DNA of 10,119 nucleotides from JAWXBG01 sp044375415 (GCA_044375415.1 JBILMS010000090.1:1-10119), one strand, 5' to 3'; shown: positions 1-6,731, counted from the stretch's first letter. Numbers and translations: made by a program. The notes: a model not told the origin generated them from the letters alone.

Positions 1-103
1 CGTGGAGAATATTCGTGTTTTCGATAACATGGTTTATTACATCTACCGTCCGTTTGAATCTTCGCAAAAGAAGTTTTTGTATCGAGAGCGACTCCGGTCT
101 TAG
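1..103 (+). CDS. 3' end of an unidentified protein gene (partial)
   Basis: The frame starting at base 2 is open for 33 codons and stops at TAG (101-103). The encoded tail has a protein-like mix of residues (for example DNMVYYIYRPFE followed by a basic end, YRERLRS), quite unlike the repeat sequence that follows. The repeat-rich region begins within a few bases of this stop, which fits a gene end bordering an intergenic repeat block. I do not recognise the family; 33 residues are too few. It could also be a chance open frame, since 33 codons is not long. The gene would begin upstream of the window. Confidence 0.45.
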   Translation, partial: VENIRVFDNMVYYIYRPFESSQKKFLYRERLRS

Positions 104-116
104 GGTTCCTATTTCC

Positions 117-300
117 GTTTCTGCAAACCCCGAACTGTATTATCTCACAGAACCGAGGTCTTCTGTTGCTGTTTCTGCAAACCCCGAACTGTATTATCTC
201 ACAGAAACGAGACCTTCTGTTCCTGTTTCTGCAAACCCCGAACTGTATTATCTCACAGAAACGAGACCTTCTGTTCCCGTTTCTGCAAACCCCGAACTGT
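117..300. repeat. 54-bp tandem repeat, 3.4 copies
   Basis: Units run 117-170, 171-224 and 225-278, with a partial unit at 279-300. Each starts GTTTCTGCAAACCCCGAACT. Units 2 and 3 differ at one base; unit 1 differs from unit 2 at about four positions. A degenerate lead-in (TTCCTATTTCC) begins at 107, just after the upstream stop codon. Each full unit contains a small inverted repeat, ACAGAA - 8 nt - TTCTGT, although the first arm pair in unit 1 has a different loop. Because 54 is a multiple of three, the repeat stays open in more than one frame, but nothing about those frames looks like a real protein. The units are contiguous with no unique spacers, so this is not a CRISPR. Confidence 0.93.
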
Positions 301-305
301 GGTAG

Positions 306-355
306 CCCTTCGACTCTTTATCCCTCGTTCCTCGGGATAAATCGCTCAGGGTGAC
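306..355. repeat. Nested palindromic element, copy 1 (CCCTTCGAC ... GCTCAGGGTGAC)
   Basis: Outer arms are CCCTTCGAC (306-314) and GCTCAGGGTGAC (344-355). Between them sits a perfect 8-bp inverted repeat, TTTATCCC (317-324) and GGGATAAA (334-341). The outer pair is the reverse complement of the pairs at 437-476 and 495-541. Sequences of this CCTTCGAC...GCTCAGG type are common intergenic repeats in many bacterial genomes, from general knowledge. No function is evident. Confidence 0.8.
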
Positions 356-376
356 GTGCGCGTTTGTGGGATAATA

Positions 377-417
377 GGGGAGCTGCAAACGGCGCTCCGC
401 GCCGTTTGCAGCTCCCT
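377..417. repeat. Perfect 18-bp-stem palindrome with 3-nt loop
   Basis: The left arm 378-395 (GGGAGCTGCAAACGGCGC) pairs perfectly with 399-416 around the loop TCC (396-398). One further G-T pair at 377/417 extends it. The stem is GC-rich and would form a very stable hairpin on either strand. There is no T-tract on either side, so it is not a typical intrinsic terminator. It lies between nested palindromic elements and may be a REP-like element, a transcript end structure or a remnant of a mobile sequence. Confidence 0.9.
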
Positions 418-436
418 CTCCTCACGTCACGCGCCC

Positions 437-476
437 GTCACCCTGAGCAAGCTCACCCAGTGAGCGCGTCGAAGGG
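437..476. repeat. Nested palindromic element, copy 2
   Basis: GTCACCCTGAGC (437-448) and GTCGAAGGG (468-476) flank an inner hairpin GCTCAC - CCA - GTGAGC (451-465). Orientation is opposite to the copy at 306-355. The outer sequence is kept and the inner hairpin is different. Confidence 0.8.
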
Positions 477-494
477 CCCCAACATCACCCGCCC

Positions 495-541
495 GTCACC
501 CTGAGCAAGCAGCAAACTCACGCAGTAAGTGTGTCGAAGGG
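495..541. repeat. Nested palindromic element, copy 3
   Basis: GTCACCCTGAGC (495-506) and GTCGAAGGG (533-541) flank a longer middle with an imperfect inner hairpin, ACTCAC - GCA - GTAAGT. It has the same orientation as copy 2 and also begins with GCCC before the GTCACC arm, so copies 2 and 3 look like a direct duplication about 58 bp apart with a diverged centre. Confidence 0.78.
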
Positions 542-602
542 TTCTGCTCTTTGTTCAAAGCAAGCGTTAGATTTTTCTTTGGTGTCCCATTTATCTCTTC
601 CT

Positions 603-643
603 CTGTTCCTGTTTCTGCAAACTTCGAACTGTACTAATGGGGT
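603..643. repeat. Single diverged copy of the repeat core
   Basis: CTGTTCCTGTTTCTGCAAAC begins at 603 and continues with a CGAACT (625-630) and TGGGGT (638-643). The first part matches the 54-bp tandem unit. The TGGGGT end is shared with the two copies near 9000 and not with the tandem copies, so this copy links the two groups. Confidence 0.8.
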
Positions 644-714
644 CATCCAAGGCATGATTTACCTCATATGGTATAGCCGTTTTTATTCTACATTCGTAGT
701 TCCAAACAACTACT

Positions 715-2175
715 ATGAAATACTCTCTATCCTTAACCTTCCTTAGTTTAATCGCCTACAGTGGAACATTTGCACAAACCGAAAGCAGCGCATTTACCAA
801 TACGGGTAGGGCAGTGGCAACCCCTTTCGCGACGGATTATCACTGTTTAGGTATAAATCCTGCAAACCTCGATCTGCCTTCAGCATTTGAAGGAAAGACC
901 ACTACCATGGGATTTATGGAAATCGGAGCTTCTTTTTATTCGGAGGCCTTTTCAAAACTTGAAGTGCGCCAGAATTTTTTTTCGACAGAAATTGAAGATC
1001 TGAGTCAAGCAGATCAAGCCGCTTTGGCCACAGAATTTGCCAATTCTGTTAATTCTGCTGACATTGACATTATGACCATGGGTTTTGCCAAGCAGACGGA
1101 GAATTTCGGTTCATTTGGATTCAGCGTTCGCGACAGGATCGACTTCTTCAGCAAAATGGGAGATCAGCTCAGTGAAATTATTTGGTTAGGCTATAATTCT
1201 CCTTATTTCGATCAGTTGATTCTGAATAATGGCGATACCATCGCGAATTATGAGAATATGAGTGAAGACTCTCTTCAACTTATTGTTCAAGGTCTTGCTT
1301 CATTAGGTAATGTTAAAAGTATCGCGGAAATAGCGGATGGAACAGACTTCAGTATGTCGTGGTTGCGCGAATTTAATTTGGGTTGGGGAAAACAATTTGT
1401 CGATGGCGAAAAAGTGGATCTGTACGCAGGCATTGGATTAAAATTGTTGGTCGGTCAGGGTTTGATGACTTTCCAATCTGAAAACGGCAAAGCAGAGGCT
1501 TTCTCTGCGCTGTCTCCGTTTTTTGATATCGACTATGGAACAGCCTTATCAGAGTCTAGTTTGCCTGAGGGATCAAGCAAGTTTACGAAGGTTGGTTTTG
1601 GTTATGGTGTCGATTTAGGAACAACCATCATTTTCAAAGATAAATTTATCCTCAGTGCAGCTGTTACAGATATTGGAAAAGTAGAATGGAATGGCAATGT
1701 ATATGGATTGAATGATTTCGATCTGACAACTTTCGAAAATGAAGGTCTCGAGAGTGTAAATTTCTTGGATCAGATAGAGCAACTTAATGGCGGTGATGGA
1801 ATTCTGGATTGGAAGGGTGAAAAGACAATTACCACGAAGTTGGCCACAAACCTTCGTCTCGGTGCGGGTCTGAATTTGAATGAGAGATTCAAAGTGGGAC
1901 TCGACTTTATTGCCCCGGTTAGTGATGGTCTCGGTCAGTATGATAAAGCCGTAATTGCAGCAGGCGGACAAGTATCTCCCGTGAAATGGCTGCAGCTCCA
2001 ACTTGGCTTTATGACCGGTGGAAATTATGATTTCAAAATCCCGGCAGGTATCGTATTCTCAATTGCAAATGGAACCTATGAATTTGGAATGGCTTCGCGC
2101 GATATGATTACATTTTTTAGCGACAACCAACCAACCGTAAGTGCTACCATGGGATTTTTGCGATTCAGATTTTAA
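715..2175 (+). CDS. Outer-membrane beta-barrel protein, DUF5723-like
   Basis: This is a 486-residue exported protein. A signal peptide covers about residues 1-20 (hydrophobic core, likely cut after TFA before Q21). The mature start has the FATDYHCLGINPANLDLP segment (about 38-55), which I recognise from the DUF5723 family of Bacteroidota outer-membrane proteins; that family is built like PorV/FadL-type barrels. The rest alternates polar and hydrophobic residues with many Gly and aromatic turns, and the last residues are FLRFRF, a typical barrel C-terminus ending in Phe. No catalytic motif is visible, and the ligand or partner is unknown. The ATG at 715 is chosen because the signal peptide begins directly there. 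It is the first of four same-strand genes; 59 bp separate it from the next. The family call rests on the N-terminal motif and overall architecture, and is fairly secure at the barrel level and less so for the exact family. Confidence 0.85.
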   Translation: MKYSLSLTFLSLIAYSGTFAQTESSAFTNTGRAVATPFATDYHCLGINPANLDLPSAFEGKTTTMGFMEIGASFYSEAFSKLEVRQNFFSTEIEDLSQADQAALATEFANSVNSADIDIMTMGFAKQTENFGSFGFSVRDRIDFFSKMGDQLSEIIWLGYNSPYFDQLILNNGDTIANYENMSEDSLQLIVQGLASLGNVKSIAEIADGTDFSMSWLREFNLGWGKQFVDGEKVDLYAGIGLKLLVGQGLMTFQSENGKAEAFSALSPFFDIDYGTALSESSLPEGSSKFTKVGFGYGVDLGTTIIFKDKFILSAAVTDIGKVEWNGNVYGLNDFDLTTFENEGLESVNFLDQIEQLNGGDGILDWKGEKTITTKLATNLRLGAGLNLNERFKVGLDFIAPVSDGLGQYDKAVIAAGGQVSPVKWLQLQLGFMTGGNYDFKIPAGIVFSIANGTYEFGMASRDMITFFSDNQPTVSATMGFLRFRF

Positions 2176-2234
2176 ATTAGTTAACATCTGGGGAGCTCGT
2201 TCTTTGCGGATATTGCGTTCATAGAACAAACACT

Positions 2235-2471
2235 ATGGACATGAATTTTTTCAAATCGGCATTCGCTTACATCATATATGCCGTCATTGGTTTCGTTACC
2301 CTTATTGCCGTGCTCAGTATTTGGGACATTGTTGCATGGACCATGGTACGTGAGTATTTCTGGAAAAGTATCAGTTCTCTTCTTGCCTTGATCATTGGTG
2401 CTGTTGCCGTTTTTGTAGTCTATTCGATATTTAATAAACCGGAAGAAAAGAAGTCTGTTAAAGCAAACTGA
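2235..2471 (+). CDS. Small two-helix membrane protein, unknown function
   Basis: The 78-residue product has two hydrophobic segments, about residues 9-29 (FAYIIYAVIGFVTLIAVLSI) and about 45-66 (ISSLLALIIGAVAVFVVYSI), joined by a short loop with Trp and Arg. The C-terminal tail is charged and Lys-rich (NKPEEKKSVKAN) and probably cytoplasmic, which gives a hairpin topology with both ends inside. A second ATG lies two codons in, at 2241, and could be the true start. The gene sits 59 bp after the barrel gene and 34 bp before msrA on the same strand, so co-transcription is likely. I do not recognise a family. The even spacing from its neighbours and clean membrane pattern support a real gene. Confidence 0.75.
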   Translation: MDMNFFKSAFAYIIYAVIGFVTLIAVLSIWDIVAWTMVREYFWKSISSLLALIIGAVAVFVVYSIFNKPEEKKSVKAN

Positions 2472-2505
2472 ACAAGTAAGTGATATCTCGGTTTAGCACA
2501 ATTGT

Positions 2506-3165
2506 ATGATTAACAAAACACAGATATTATTTCTTTCATTTGCATTGACCTTGGCGGCGTGTGCTCAAACACCTGGCGAGGGTCAAATTAAACCCATGGA
2601 TATGCAGGTAAATTCAACAGATTCTTTAGAAACCATAACACTAGGCGCCGGCTGTTTTTGGTGTGTAGAAGCGGTTTTTCAAAGCATTAACGGCGTTACT
2701 TCGGCTAAATCAGGATATAGCGGAGGTGCTGTCAAGAACCCTTCTTACAAGGAGGTTTGTAATGGTACTACCGGACACGCCGAGGTGGTACAAGTTATTT
2801 TTGATCCGAAAAAGGTTTCCTTAAGCGAAATCTTAGAGGTCTTTTTTGCCACCCACGATCCCACGACCTTAAATCGCCAGGGAGGAGATCAAGGTACTCA
2901 ATATCGATCAGCCATATTCTATCACAACGAAGAACAAAAAGTAATCGGAATGAAGGCAATTGATGCTGCCAAAGGGAGCGGCGAATGGCCTGATCCGATA
3001 GTAACAGAGCTCACTTCGTTTGATGTGTTTTATCCGGCGGAAGACTACCACCAAGACTATTTCAACAACAATGGTTCTCAACCATACTGTAGCAGAGTGA
3101 TTTCGCCCAAGATGGATAAGTTTAAAAAGCGTTTTGCAGATAAATTGAAACAAGGAGTTCACTAA
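2506..3165 (+). CDS. msrA: Peptide-methionine (S)-S-oxide reductase, predicted lipoprotein
   Basis: MsrA reduces the S-epimer of methionine sulfoxide in oxidised proteins. The signature GCFWCVE is present with catalytic Cys50, followed by Phe51 and Trp52, and the other active-site residues fit E. coli numbering shifted by one: Glu93, Asp128 and Tyr133. The motifs GYSGG (69-73), GTTGHAEVVQV (87-97) and GGDQGTQYRSAIFY (126-139) are also family-typical. Cys195 in the C-terminal PYC segment is a candidate resolving Cys, with Cys53 and Cys85 also available. The N-terminus is a lipoprotein signal: a hydrophobic stretch, then LAAC with Cys19 as the lipidation site, followed by a linker of about 25 residues before the enzyme domain. 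The protein is therefore predicted to act outside the cytoplasm, anchored to a membrane, where it would need an electron donor that is not encoded nearby. The length (219) is that of a normal MsrA plus this export signal. Confidence 0.95.
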   Translation: MINKTQILFLSFALTLAACAQTPGEGQIKPMDMQVNSTDSLETITLGAGCFWCVEAVFQSINGVTSAKSGYSGGAVKNPSYKEVCNGTTGHAEVVQVIFDPKKVSLSEILEVFFATHDPTTLNRQGGDQGTQYRSAIFYHNEEQKVIGMKAIDAAKGSGEWPDPIVTELTSFDVFYPAEDYHQDYFNNNGSQPYCSRVISPKMDKFKKRFADKLKQGVH

Positions 3166-3218
3166 AGACTTGGCACTTCTTGTGCAATTAGCTAATTAAT
3201 CAGTAGGTTTGGAACCGG

Positions 3219-4439
3219 ATGAGATCAATTCACCTGTTCCGCAGCTCGACGCCTTTCGCTTGGTTTACATGCATTTTTGCTGTGTTAGCCATTGCGTATT
3301 ATGTCTTGGAAACGGTCAACGGTCGCAATCAAATGGCCGATTTTAGGGTCTATTATGATGCTTGTCAACATTTTTTAGATGGGTCTCAGGTGTATGGTCA
3401 GGCCTATGGTGTAAGCAGCGGATTTTACAAGTACTCGCCATTCGCTGTTATACCTTTTATTCCGCTCGCTCTATTGCCTTATGGCCTTGCTTCAATAATT
3501 TACTACTTCGTCGTAATGATCCTTTTTGTAGAGGTCACATCGAGGGTTTTTGAAGTCTTGAGTTTACCAAAAAATGGAAAAATTGCCACGTGCTTTTTAG
3601 TCATCGTCGCCCTGTTTGCAGCGGATCACATTGAACGGGAATTGCATTTGGGAAATGTGAATCTTTTTCTTTTGCTGTTGTGTTTTTTGCTAATGGATGC
3701 TTTGGCAAAAAGCAAACGAATTATCGCGGGACTTTTGTTGGCTATACTACTTTTATTTAAACCACATTTTATTGTTTTAGTACCCTTGCTCATTTGGAGA
3801 ATTCGCTGGAGGGAATTGCTTTTTGGATTTATTTTCTGTGGTATCGGATTGCTTCTACCCTCATTATACGCCGGATGGAAAGGCAATTTGGAACTACTGA
3901 ATGCATGGGGATTGGCAATCAAAGATCATAATGTGGCTTTGGAGAATAGTCCAAACACGATTTACGGACTCATCAACATGGGGATAAATGGTTTAGGCTT
4001 AAACATTCAGTCGATTTTTGTAATCGGAATCAGTCTTTTGTTGGTCGCTATTTTCAGTTTGTTTTATTTACTCCGTTCACGAGCTATTCAACCCGACATT
4101 CAGCGGTGGTACCTCGAAGTATTTTTTGTTGTCGCGATTATTCCGAACTTGACTCACACAGACACGGAACACTTTATTTGGTCGTGGCCTTTGATAGCTT
4201 TTGTTGTGTCTATTATGCTTCGAATTAAATTTTATGGATACAAACTTTATATCCTGTTTTTGACTATTGCCTTTATACCTTATGTATTGAATAGTCCGGA
4301 TATAGTGGGAAAACCGCTTCGAAATCTTTTCGATGAAGGAGGAGGATTGGGAATAGCCAATCTACTATTTGTACTCTTGGCTTTTTTCTTAGTCGTGTTT
4401 CACCGCGAACAAATGAAACAATTGGATACTACGAAATAG
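3219..4439 (+). CDS. Membrane glycosyltransferase, GT87 (DUF2029)-like
   Basis: This is a 406-residue polytopic membrane protein with about ten hydrophobic segments. Features of the GT87/DUF2029 family are visible: DFRVYYDA after the first helix (Asp41 is the likely catalytic acidic residue of this GT-C fold), then DGSQVYG, and YKYSPFAVIPFIPLALLP (70-87). Further on come HLGNVN (143-148), the KPH motif at a helix end (181-183) and ENSPNTIYGLI (242-252). Family members move mannose or other sugars from polyprenyl-phosphate donors onto lipid or glycan acceptors on the outer face of the membrane; the substrate here cannot be read from sequence. The start at 3219 gives a short basic N-terminus before the first helix (about 13-30). 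The gene is 53 bp after msrA, and its TAG stop lies 4 bp from the stop of the opposing djlA-like gene. Confidence 0.85.
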   Translation: MRSIHLFRSSTPFAWFTCIFAVLAIAYYVLETVNGRNQMADFRVYYDACQHFLDGSQVYGQAYGVSSGFYKYSPFAVIPFIPLALLPYGLASIIYYFVVMILFVEVTSRVFEVLSLPKNGKIATCFLVIVALFAADHIERELHLGNVNLFLLLLCFLLMDALAKSKRIIAGLLLAILLLFKPHFIVLVPLLIWRIRWRELLFGFIFCGIGLLLPSLYAGWKGNLELLNAWGLAIKDHNVALENSPNTIYGLINMGINGLGLNIQSIFVIGISLLLVAIFSLFYLLRSRAIQPDIQRWYLEVFFVVAIIPNLTHTDTEHFIWSWPLIAFVVSIMLRIKFYGYKLYILFLTIAFIPYVLNSPDIVGKPLRNLFDEGGGLGIANLLFVLLAFFLVVFHREQMKQLDTTK

Positions 4440-4443
4440 AAGA

Positions 4444-5214
4444 CTATTTAAATCCTCTGTCTTTTTTAATAGTGTCGTAGGCCTCTTGAACTTTGATAAA
4501 CTTTTCTTCGGCAGCCTTTACATGTTGTTCACCTAGTCCACGAATTTTATCCGGATGGTATTTCATAGCCATTTTGCGATACGCTTTTTTAATATCCTCA
4601 TCGTTGGCATCCGGGGCTATTTCGAGAATTGTATATGCCGCTGCAGCATCTTTGTAGAACATGGCTTTAATGGATTCAAAGTCTTTTTGACTGATTCCAA
4701 GATGTTCTGCGATTTCACTGATCGTTTGAACTTCTAGACGATGTACGTCCCCATCCGCTTTGGCAATTCCAAAAAGGTAATGCATCAATTGCAGACGCAT
4801 GGGATGTTCCATGAAATGGCGGATCTGATGGCACACATCACGAAGCGGGATTTCTTTTTTTAGAAGTTCTTTAAGAATACCTATTTGTTCGGCTGCTGCG
4901 GCTTGACCAAATTGCCTCGAAAGGAATTCGCGAATAAAATCCAATTCGCTTTTCATTAATTTGGAATCCGCTTTCATGATGGCCGCGGATAAAACCAGAA
5001 GAGCCGACGAAAAATCTCCCGGACGGGTATGATGACGATATTGCTCGTATCGTCTTTGATCGCCACCGGGTTGGTTGGTCTGTTGACCGCCATTTTTTCC
5101 TTTTACAAAGGTCGGATCATCCATTACGGTGCCAAAAGCAAACCCTAATAAACCTCCTAAAGGTCCACCAACTGCCCACCCCAAAGCTCCCCCGATCCAT
5201 TTAGCGTACGACAT
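4444..5214 (-). CDS. DjlA-like co-chaperone: TerB-like domain plus C-terminal J domain
   Basis: The 256-residue product starts with a Gly/Ala-rich hydrophobic segment (about 7-30, GGALGWAVGGPLGGLLGFAFG), as in DjlA, which can insert in the membrane. A polar linker rich in Gln, Gly and Arg (38-66) follows. Residues about 68-182 form an all-helical TerB/DjlA-like domain with KAD at 81-83 and KADGDVHRLE at 152-161, the acidic motifs of that fold. The J domain occupies about 192-253 and contains HPD at 220-222 (MKYHPDKIRG), needed to stimulate DnaK ATPase. Order and length match E. coli DjlA (about 271 residues), so a membrane-associated DnaK partner is the likely role. The gene is not followed closely by another on its strand. 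Upstream lies the octamer array, which occupies the place of its promoter. Confidence 0.92.
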   Translation of the reverse strand: MSYAKWIGGALGWAVGGPLGGLLGFAFGTVMDDPTFVKGKNGGQQTNQPGGDQRRYEQYRHHTRPGDFSSALLVLSAAIMKADSKLMKSELDFIREFLSRQFGQAAAAEQIGILKELLKKEIPLRDVCHQIRHFMEHPMRLQLMHYLFGIAKADGDVHRLEVQTISEIAEHLGISQKDFESIKAMFYKDAAAAYTILEIAPDANDEDIKKAYRKMAMKYHPDKIRGLGEQHVKAAEEKFIKVQEAYDTIKKDRGFK

Positions 5215-5236
5215 ACAATATCTTTCTTTTTTTATT

Positions 5237-5476
5237 CAATTAGCCAATTAGCCAATTAGCCAATTAGCCAATGTGCCAATTGGTTCTCGTTAATTGAACT
5301 CGATTCATTTCTTTTCAAAGTCCTAATATTCTCACATTGACAATTTCTCACATTCTCACATTGACACATCTTCACATTGGCTAATTGGCACATTAGCGCA
5401 TTAGCACATTAGCACATTAGCACATTCTCGCATTCTCACATTGGCTAATTGGCATATTTGCACATTAACAAATTAC
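5237..5476. repeat. Array of degenerate 8-bp repeats
   Basis: Between 5237 and 5276 the octamer CAATTAGC occurs four times in a row, followed by CAATGTGC. From 5333 the sequence can be cut into consecutive octamers up to 5476: CACATTGA, CAATTTCT, CACATTCT, CACATTGA, CACATCTT, CACATTGG, CTAATTGG, CACATTAG, CGCATTAG, CACATTAG twice, CACATTCT, CGCATTCT, CACATTGG, CTAATTGG, CATATTTG, CACATTAA, CAAATTAC. Both blocks share the same 8-bp phase, and the 50 bp between them are diverged. The last unit overlaps the stop codon of the adjacent TPM gene. The 17 bp at 5259-5275 are an exact inverted copy of 5373-5389 and of 5437-5453. A period of eight excludes a coding role. Confidence 0.92.
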
Positions 5477-6282
5477 CAAGAGCTACTCGATCCTCCTCCT
5501 CCAAATCCACCCCCACCAAATCCTCCGAAACCACCGCCGCCTCCTACTCCTCCTCCTCCTCCGGTGAAGTCGGTCCACCTTCCGCCGTGCGAACGTCCTG
5601 ATTGATTGAGAAGCCACCATGCTGCCCACCAACCCATACTGTTGTTGCGAGCGTAGGACGATGTTCTTGCTATTTTGAAAATGACCACAAAAATTATGAC
5701 TATCAAAATCAGAATAATTTTCCCCGGAACTTTGGCGCCGTTCTTATGTTCTTTCTGATAGTCCTGATAATTGTATTCACTTTTCGCAAGGTCCATCAAT
5801 ACACCAACAGCCTTATCGATACCGGTGAAATAATCATTCATTTTAAAATGAGGGATCATTTCAAATTCTTGAATGTCCTTGGTAATTACATCGGGAATGG
5901 CACCTTCTAGTCCACGACCAATGGCAATGGCAACTTCACCTTTTTCACCATTTTTTTTCGGTTTTACAACAAGCACAATACCGTTGTCGCGTTTCGCCTG
6001 TCCGACTCCCCACGTTTCTCCTACTTCGGTTGCATATTGCCAACTCGCTTTACCGCATAGATCGTCAGTAACGACTACAACAATCTGGTTGCTGGTTTCC
6101 TGAGCAAAGTGTTCGAGTTTATTTTCAAGATCACGCCATTGACTGGGTAGCAGAAGTTTTCCTTCATCGTAGACAAGCTGATGATCGTTATGCGCAGGAA
6201 AACAATCTTTCTGAGCGAGCAAAGATTGAGACCAAAAAAATGTCAGTGAAAAAAATAGGGTTCGGAAAAAGAATTTATGCAT
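5473..6282 (-). CDS. Exported TPM-domain protein with Gly-rich tail (YgcG-like)
   Basis: The 269-residue product has a signal peptide (about 1-23, ending SLLAQ), then a TPM domain (about 35-168). Family-typical segments are VYDEGKLLLPSQWRDLE (37-53), QIVVVVTDD (66-74), GVGQAKRDNGIVLVV (92-106) and IAIGRGLEGAIPD (119-131). One membrane helix follows (about 188-204), then a Trp-rich segment (about 218-224) and a Gly-rich tail from about 240 to 264 ending SSSSW. This architecture is that of YgcG/TPM_phosphatase proteins. Some plant TPM proteins act in photosystem II repair or have phosphatase activity; the bacterial role is poorly known. The ATG overlaps the stop of the upstream TPM gene by 8 nt (ATGCATAA), which points to translational coupling. 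It is the last gene of the lemA operon. Domain placement is secure, biochemical role is not. Confidence 0.92.
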   Translation of the reverse strand: MHKFFFRTLFFSLTFFWSQSLLAQKDCFPAHNDHQLVYDEGKLLLPSQWRDLENKLEHFAQETSNQIVVVVTDDLCGKASWQYATEVGETWGVGQAKRDNGIVLVVKPKKNGEKGEVAIAIGRGLEGAIPDVITKDIQEFEMIPHFKMNDYFTGIDKAVGVLMDLAKSEYNYQDYQKEHKNGAKVPGKIILILIVIIFVVIFKIARTSSYARNNSMGWWAAWWLLNQSGRSHGGRWTDFTGGGGGVGGGGGFGGFGGGGFGGGGSSSSW

Positions 6283-6730
6283 TTTTCTTCCCCCTGCTTA
6301 TGGTATTGTCCAACTCATTTTGATCGTTGTGTTCGCGTGGAAAGTGTTTCGCTAGTTCAGCTCCAACGACACGAATTCCATCTTTGATACCACTTTCGAA
6401 ATCACCTTTTTTGAATTCGTATATCATACGATCTTTCACGTGATCCCAAAAACCGACAATTACTTTTTGATGAATCCCAACATCTCCAATGACAGCCATT
6501 TGTTTGGTGCCCGGGGCAACGTAAATGAGCACACCGTTTCTGAGTGCGGTACTGTGCATGTGCAGTTCTTCAAAAATAAAAGCAGCATGATCCAATACAC
6601 TTTCAGCGCATTCATCTTCGAGATGTACTCTGATTTCCGCCGAAGTCGTCAACTCCGCTTCCGCAATAGTTGCTTCAATGGATTCGATCTGATCTCTTGT
6701 AAGTATGTCGTCAACGGTTAGCGACTTCAT
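6275..6730 (-). CDS. Soluble TPM-domain protein
   Basis: I place the start at the ATG at 6730, not at a more upstream ATG at 6808. This gives 151 residues and puts the start one base after the lemA stop codon (6732-6734); the longer version would run 26 extra residues through lemA in another frame with a Lys/Asn/Thr-rich, non-family sequence. The protein (from MKSLTVDDIL) has no signal peptide or membrane helix. TPM features are AIAEAELTTSAEIRVHLE-like residues near the start, TALRNGVLIYVAP, AVIGDVGIHQ and FKKGDFESGIKDGI. It is about the size of a bare TPM domain. The pairing of a soluble and a membrane TPM protein directly after lemA is a known arrangement in Bacteroidota. The 3' end overlaps the next gene by 8 nt. 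Molecular function is unknown. Confidence 0.92.
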   Translation of the reverse strand: MKSLTVDDILTRDQIESIEATIAEAELTTSAEIRVHLEDECAESVLDHAAFIFEELHMHSTALRNGVLIYVAPGTKQMAVIGDVGIHQKVIVGFWDHVKDRMIYEFKKGDFESGIKDGIRVVGAELAKHFPREHNDQNELDNTISRGKKNA

Positions 6731-6731
6731 A

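Larger units (their letters stand above)
361..714. other. Gene-free stretch rich in palindromes and repeats
   Basis: I see no convincing gene between the 54-bp repeats and the start at 715. The stretch holds a strong palindrome (377-417), two nested palindromic elements (437-476 and 495-541) and a single diverged copy of the repeat core (603-643). The last 70 bases before the start codon must hold the promoter of the barrel-protein gene, unless it is transcribed from further away. A TACATTCG at 689-696 resembles the Bacteroidota -7 box TAnnTTTG with one mismatch, but no TTG lies at the right distance upstream, so I do not call it. Confidence 0.7.

Noticed and set aside
117..300. Possible CRISPR array
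   Set aside because: The units are contiguous and nearly identical over their full 54 bp; there are no unique spacers and no cas genes.
15..354. Open frames across the left-end tandem repeats, encoding 18-residue repeats such as VSANPELYYLTETRPSVP
   Set aside because: The repeat period is a multiple of three, so several frames stay open automatically. The frames start without a sensible context and the same core appears elsewhere in non-coding sequence.
377..417. Intrinsic terminator for the gene ending at 103
   Set aside because: The hairpin is strong but is about 270 bp downstream and lacks a T-tract on either strand.
531..746. Plus-strand 71-codon open frame before the barrel gene
   Set aside because: It crosses a nested palindrome and the repeat core and overlaps the start of the barrel gene, whose signal peptide is convincing.
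1615..2001. Minus-strand 128-codon open frame
   Set aside because: It lies wholly opposite the barrel-protein gene and shows no family features.
5602..6103. Plus-strand open frames opposite the exported TPM gene
   Set aside because: They are shadows of a well-supported coding gene, with low-complexity or Cys-rich products and no motifs.
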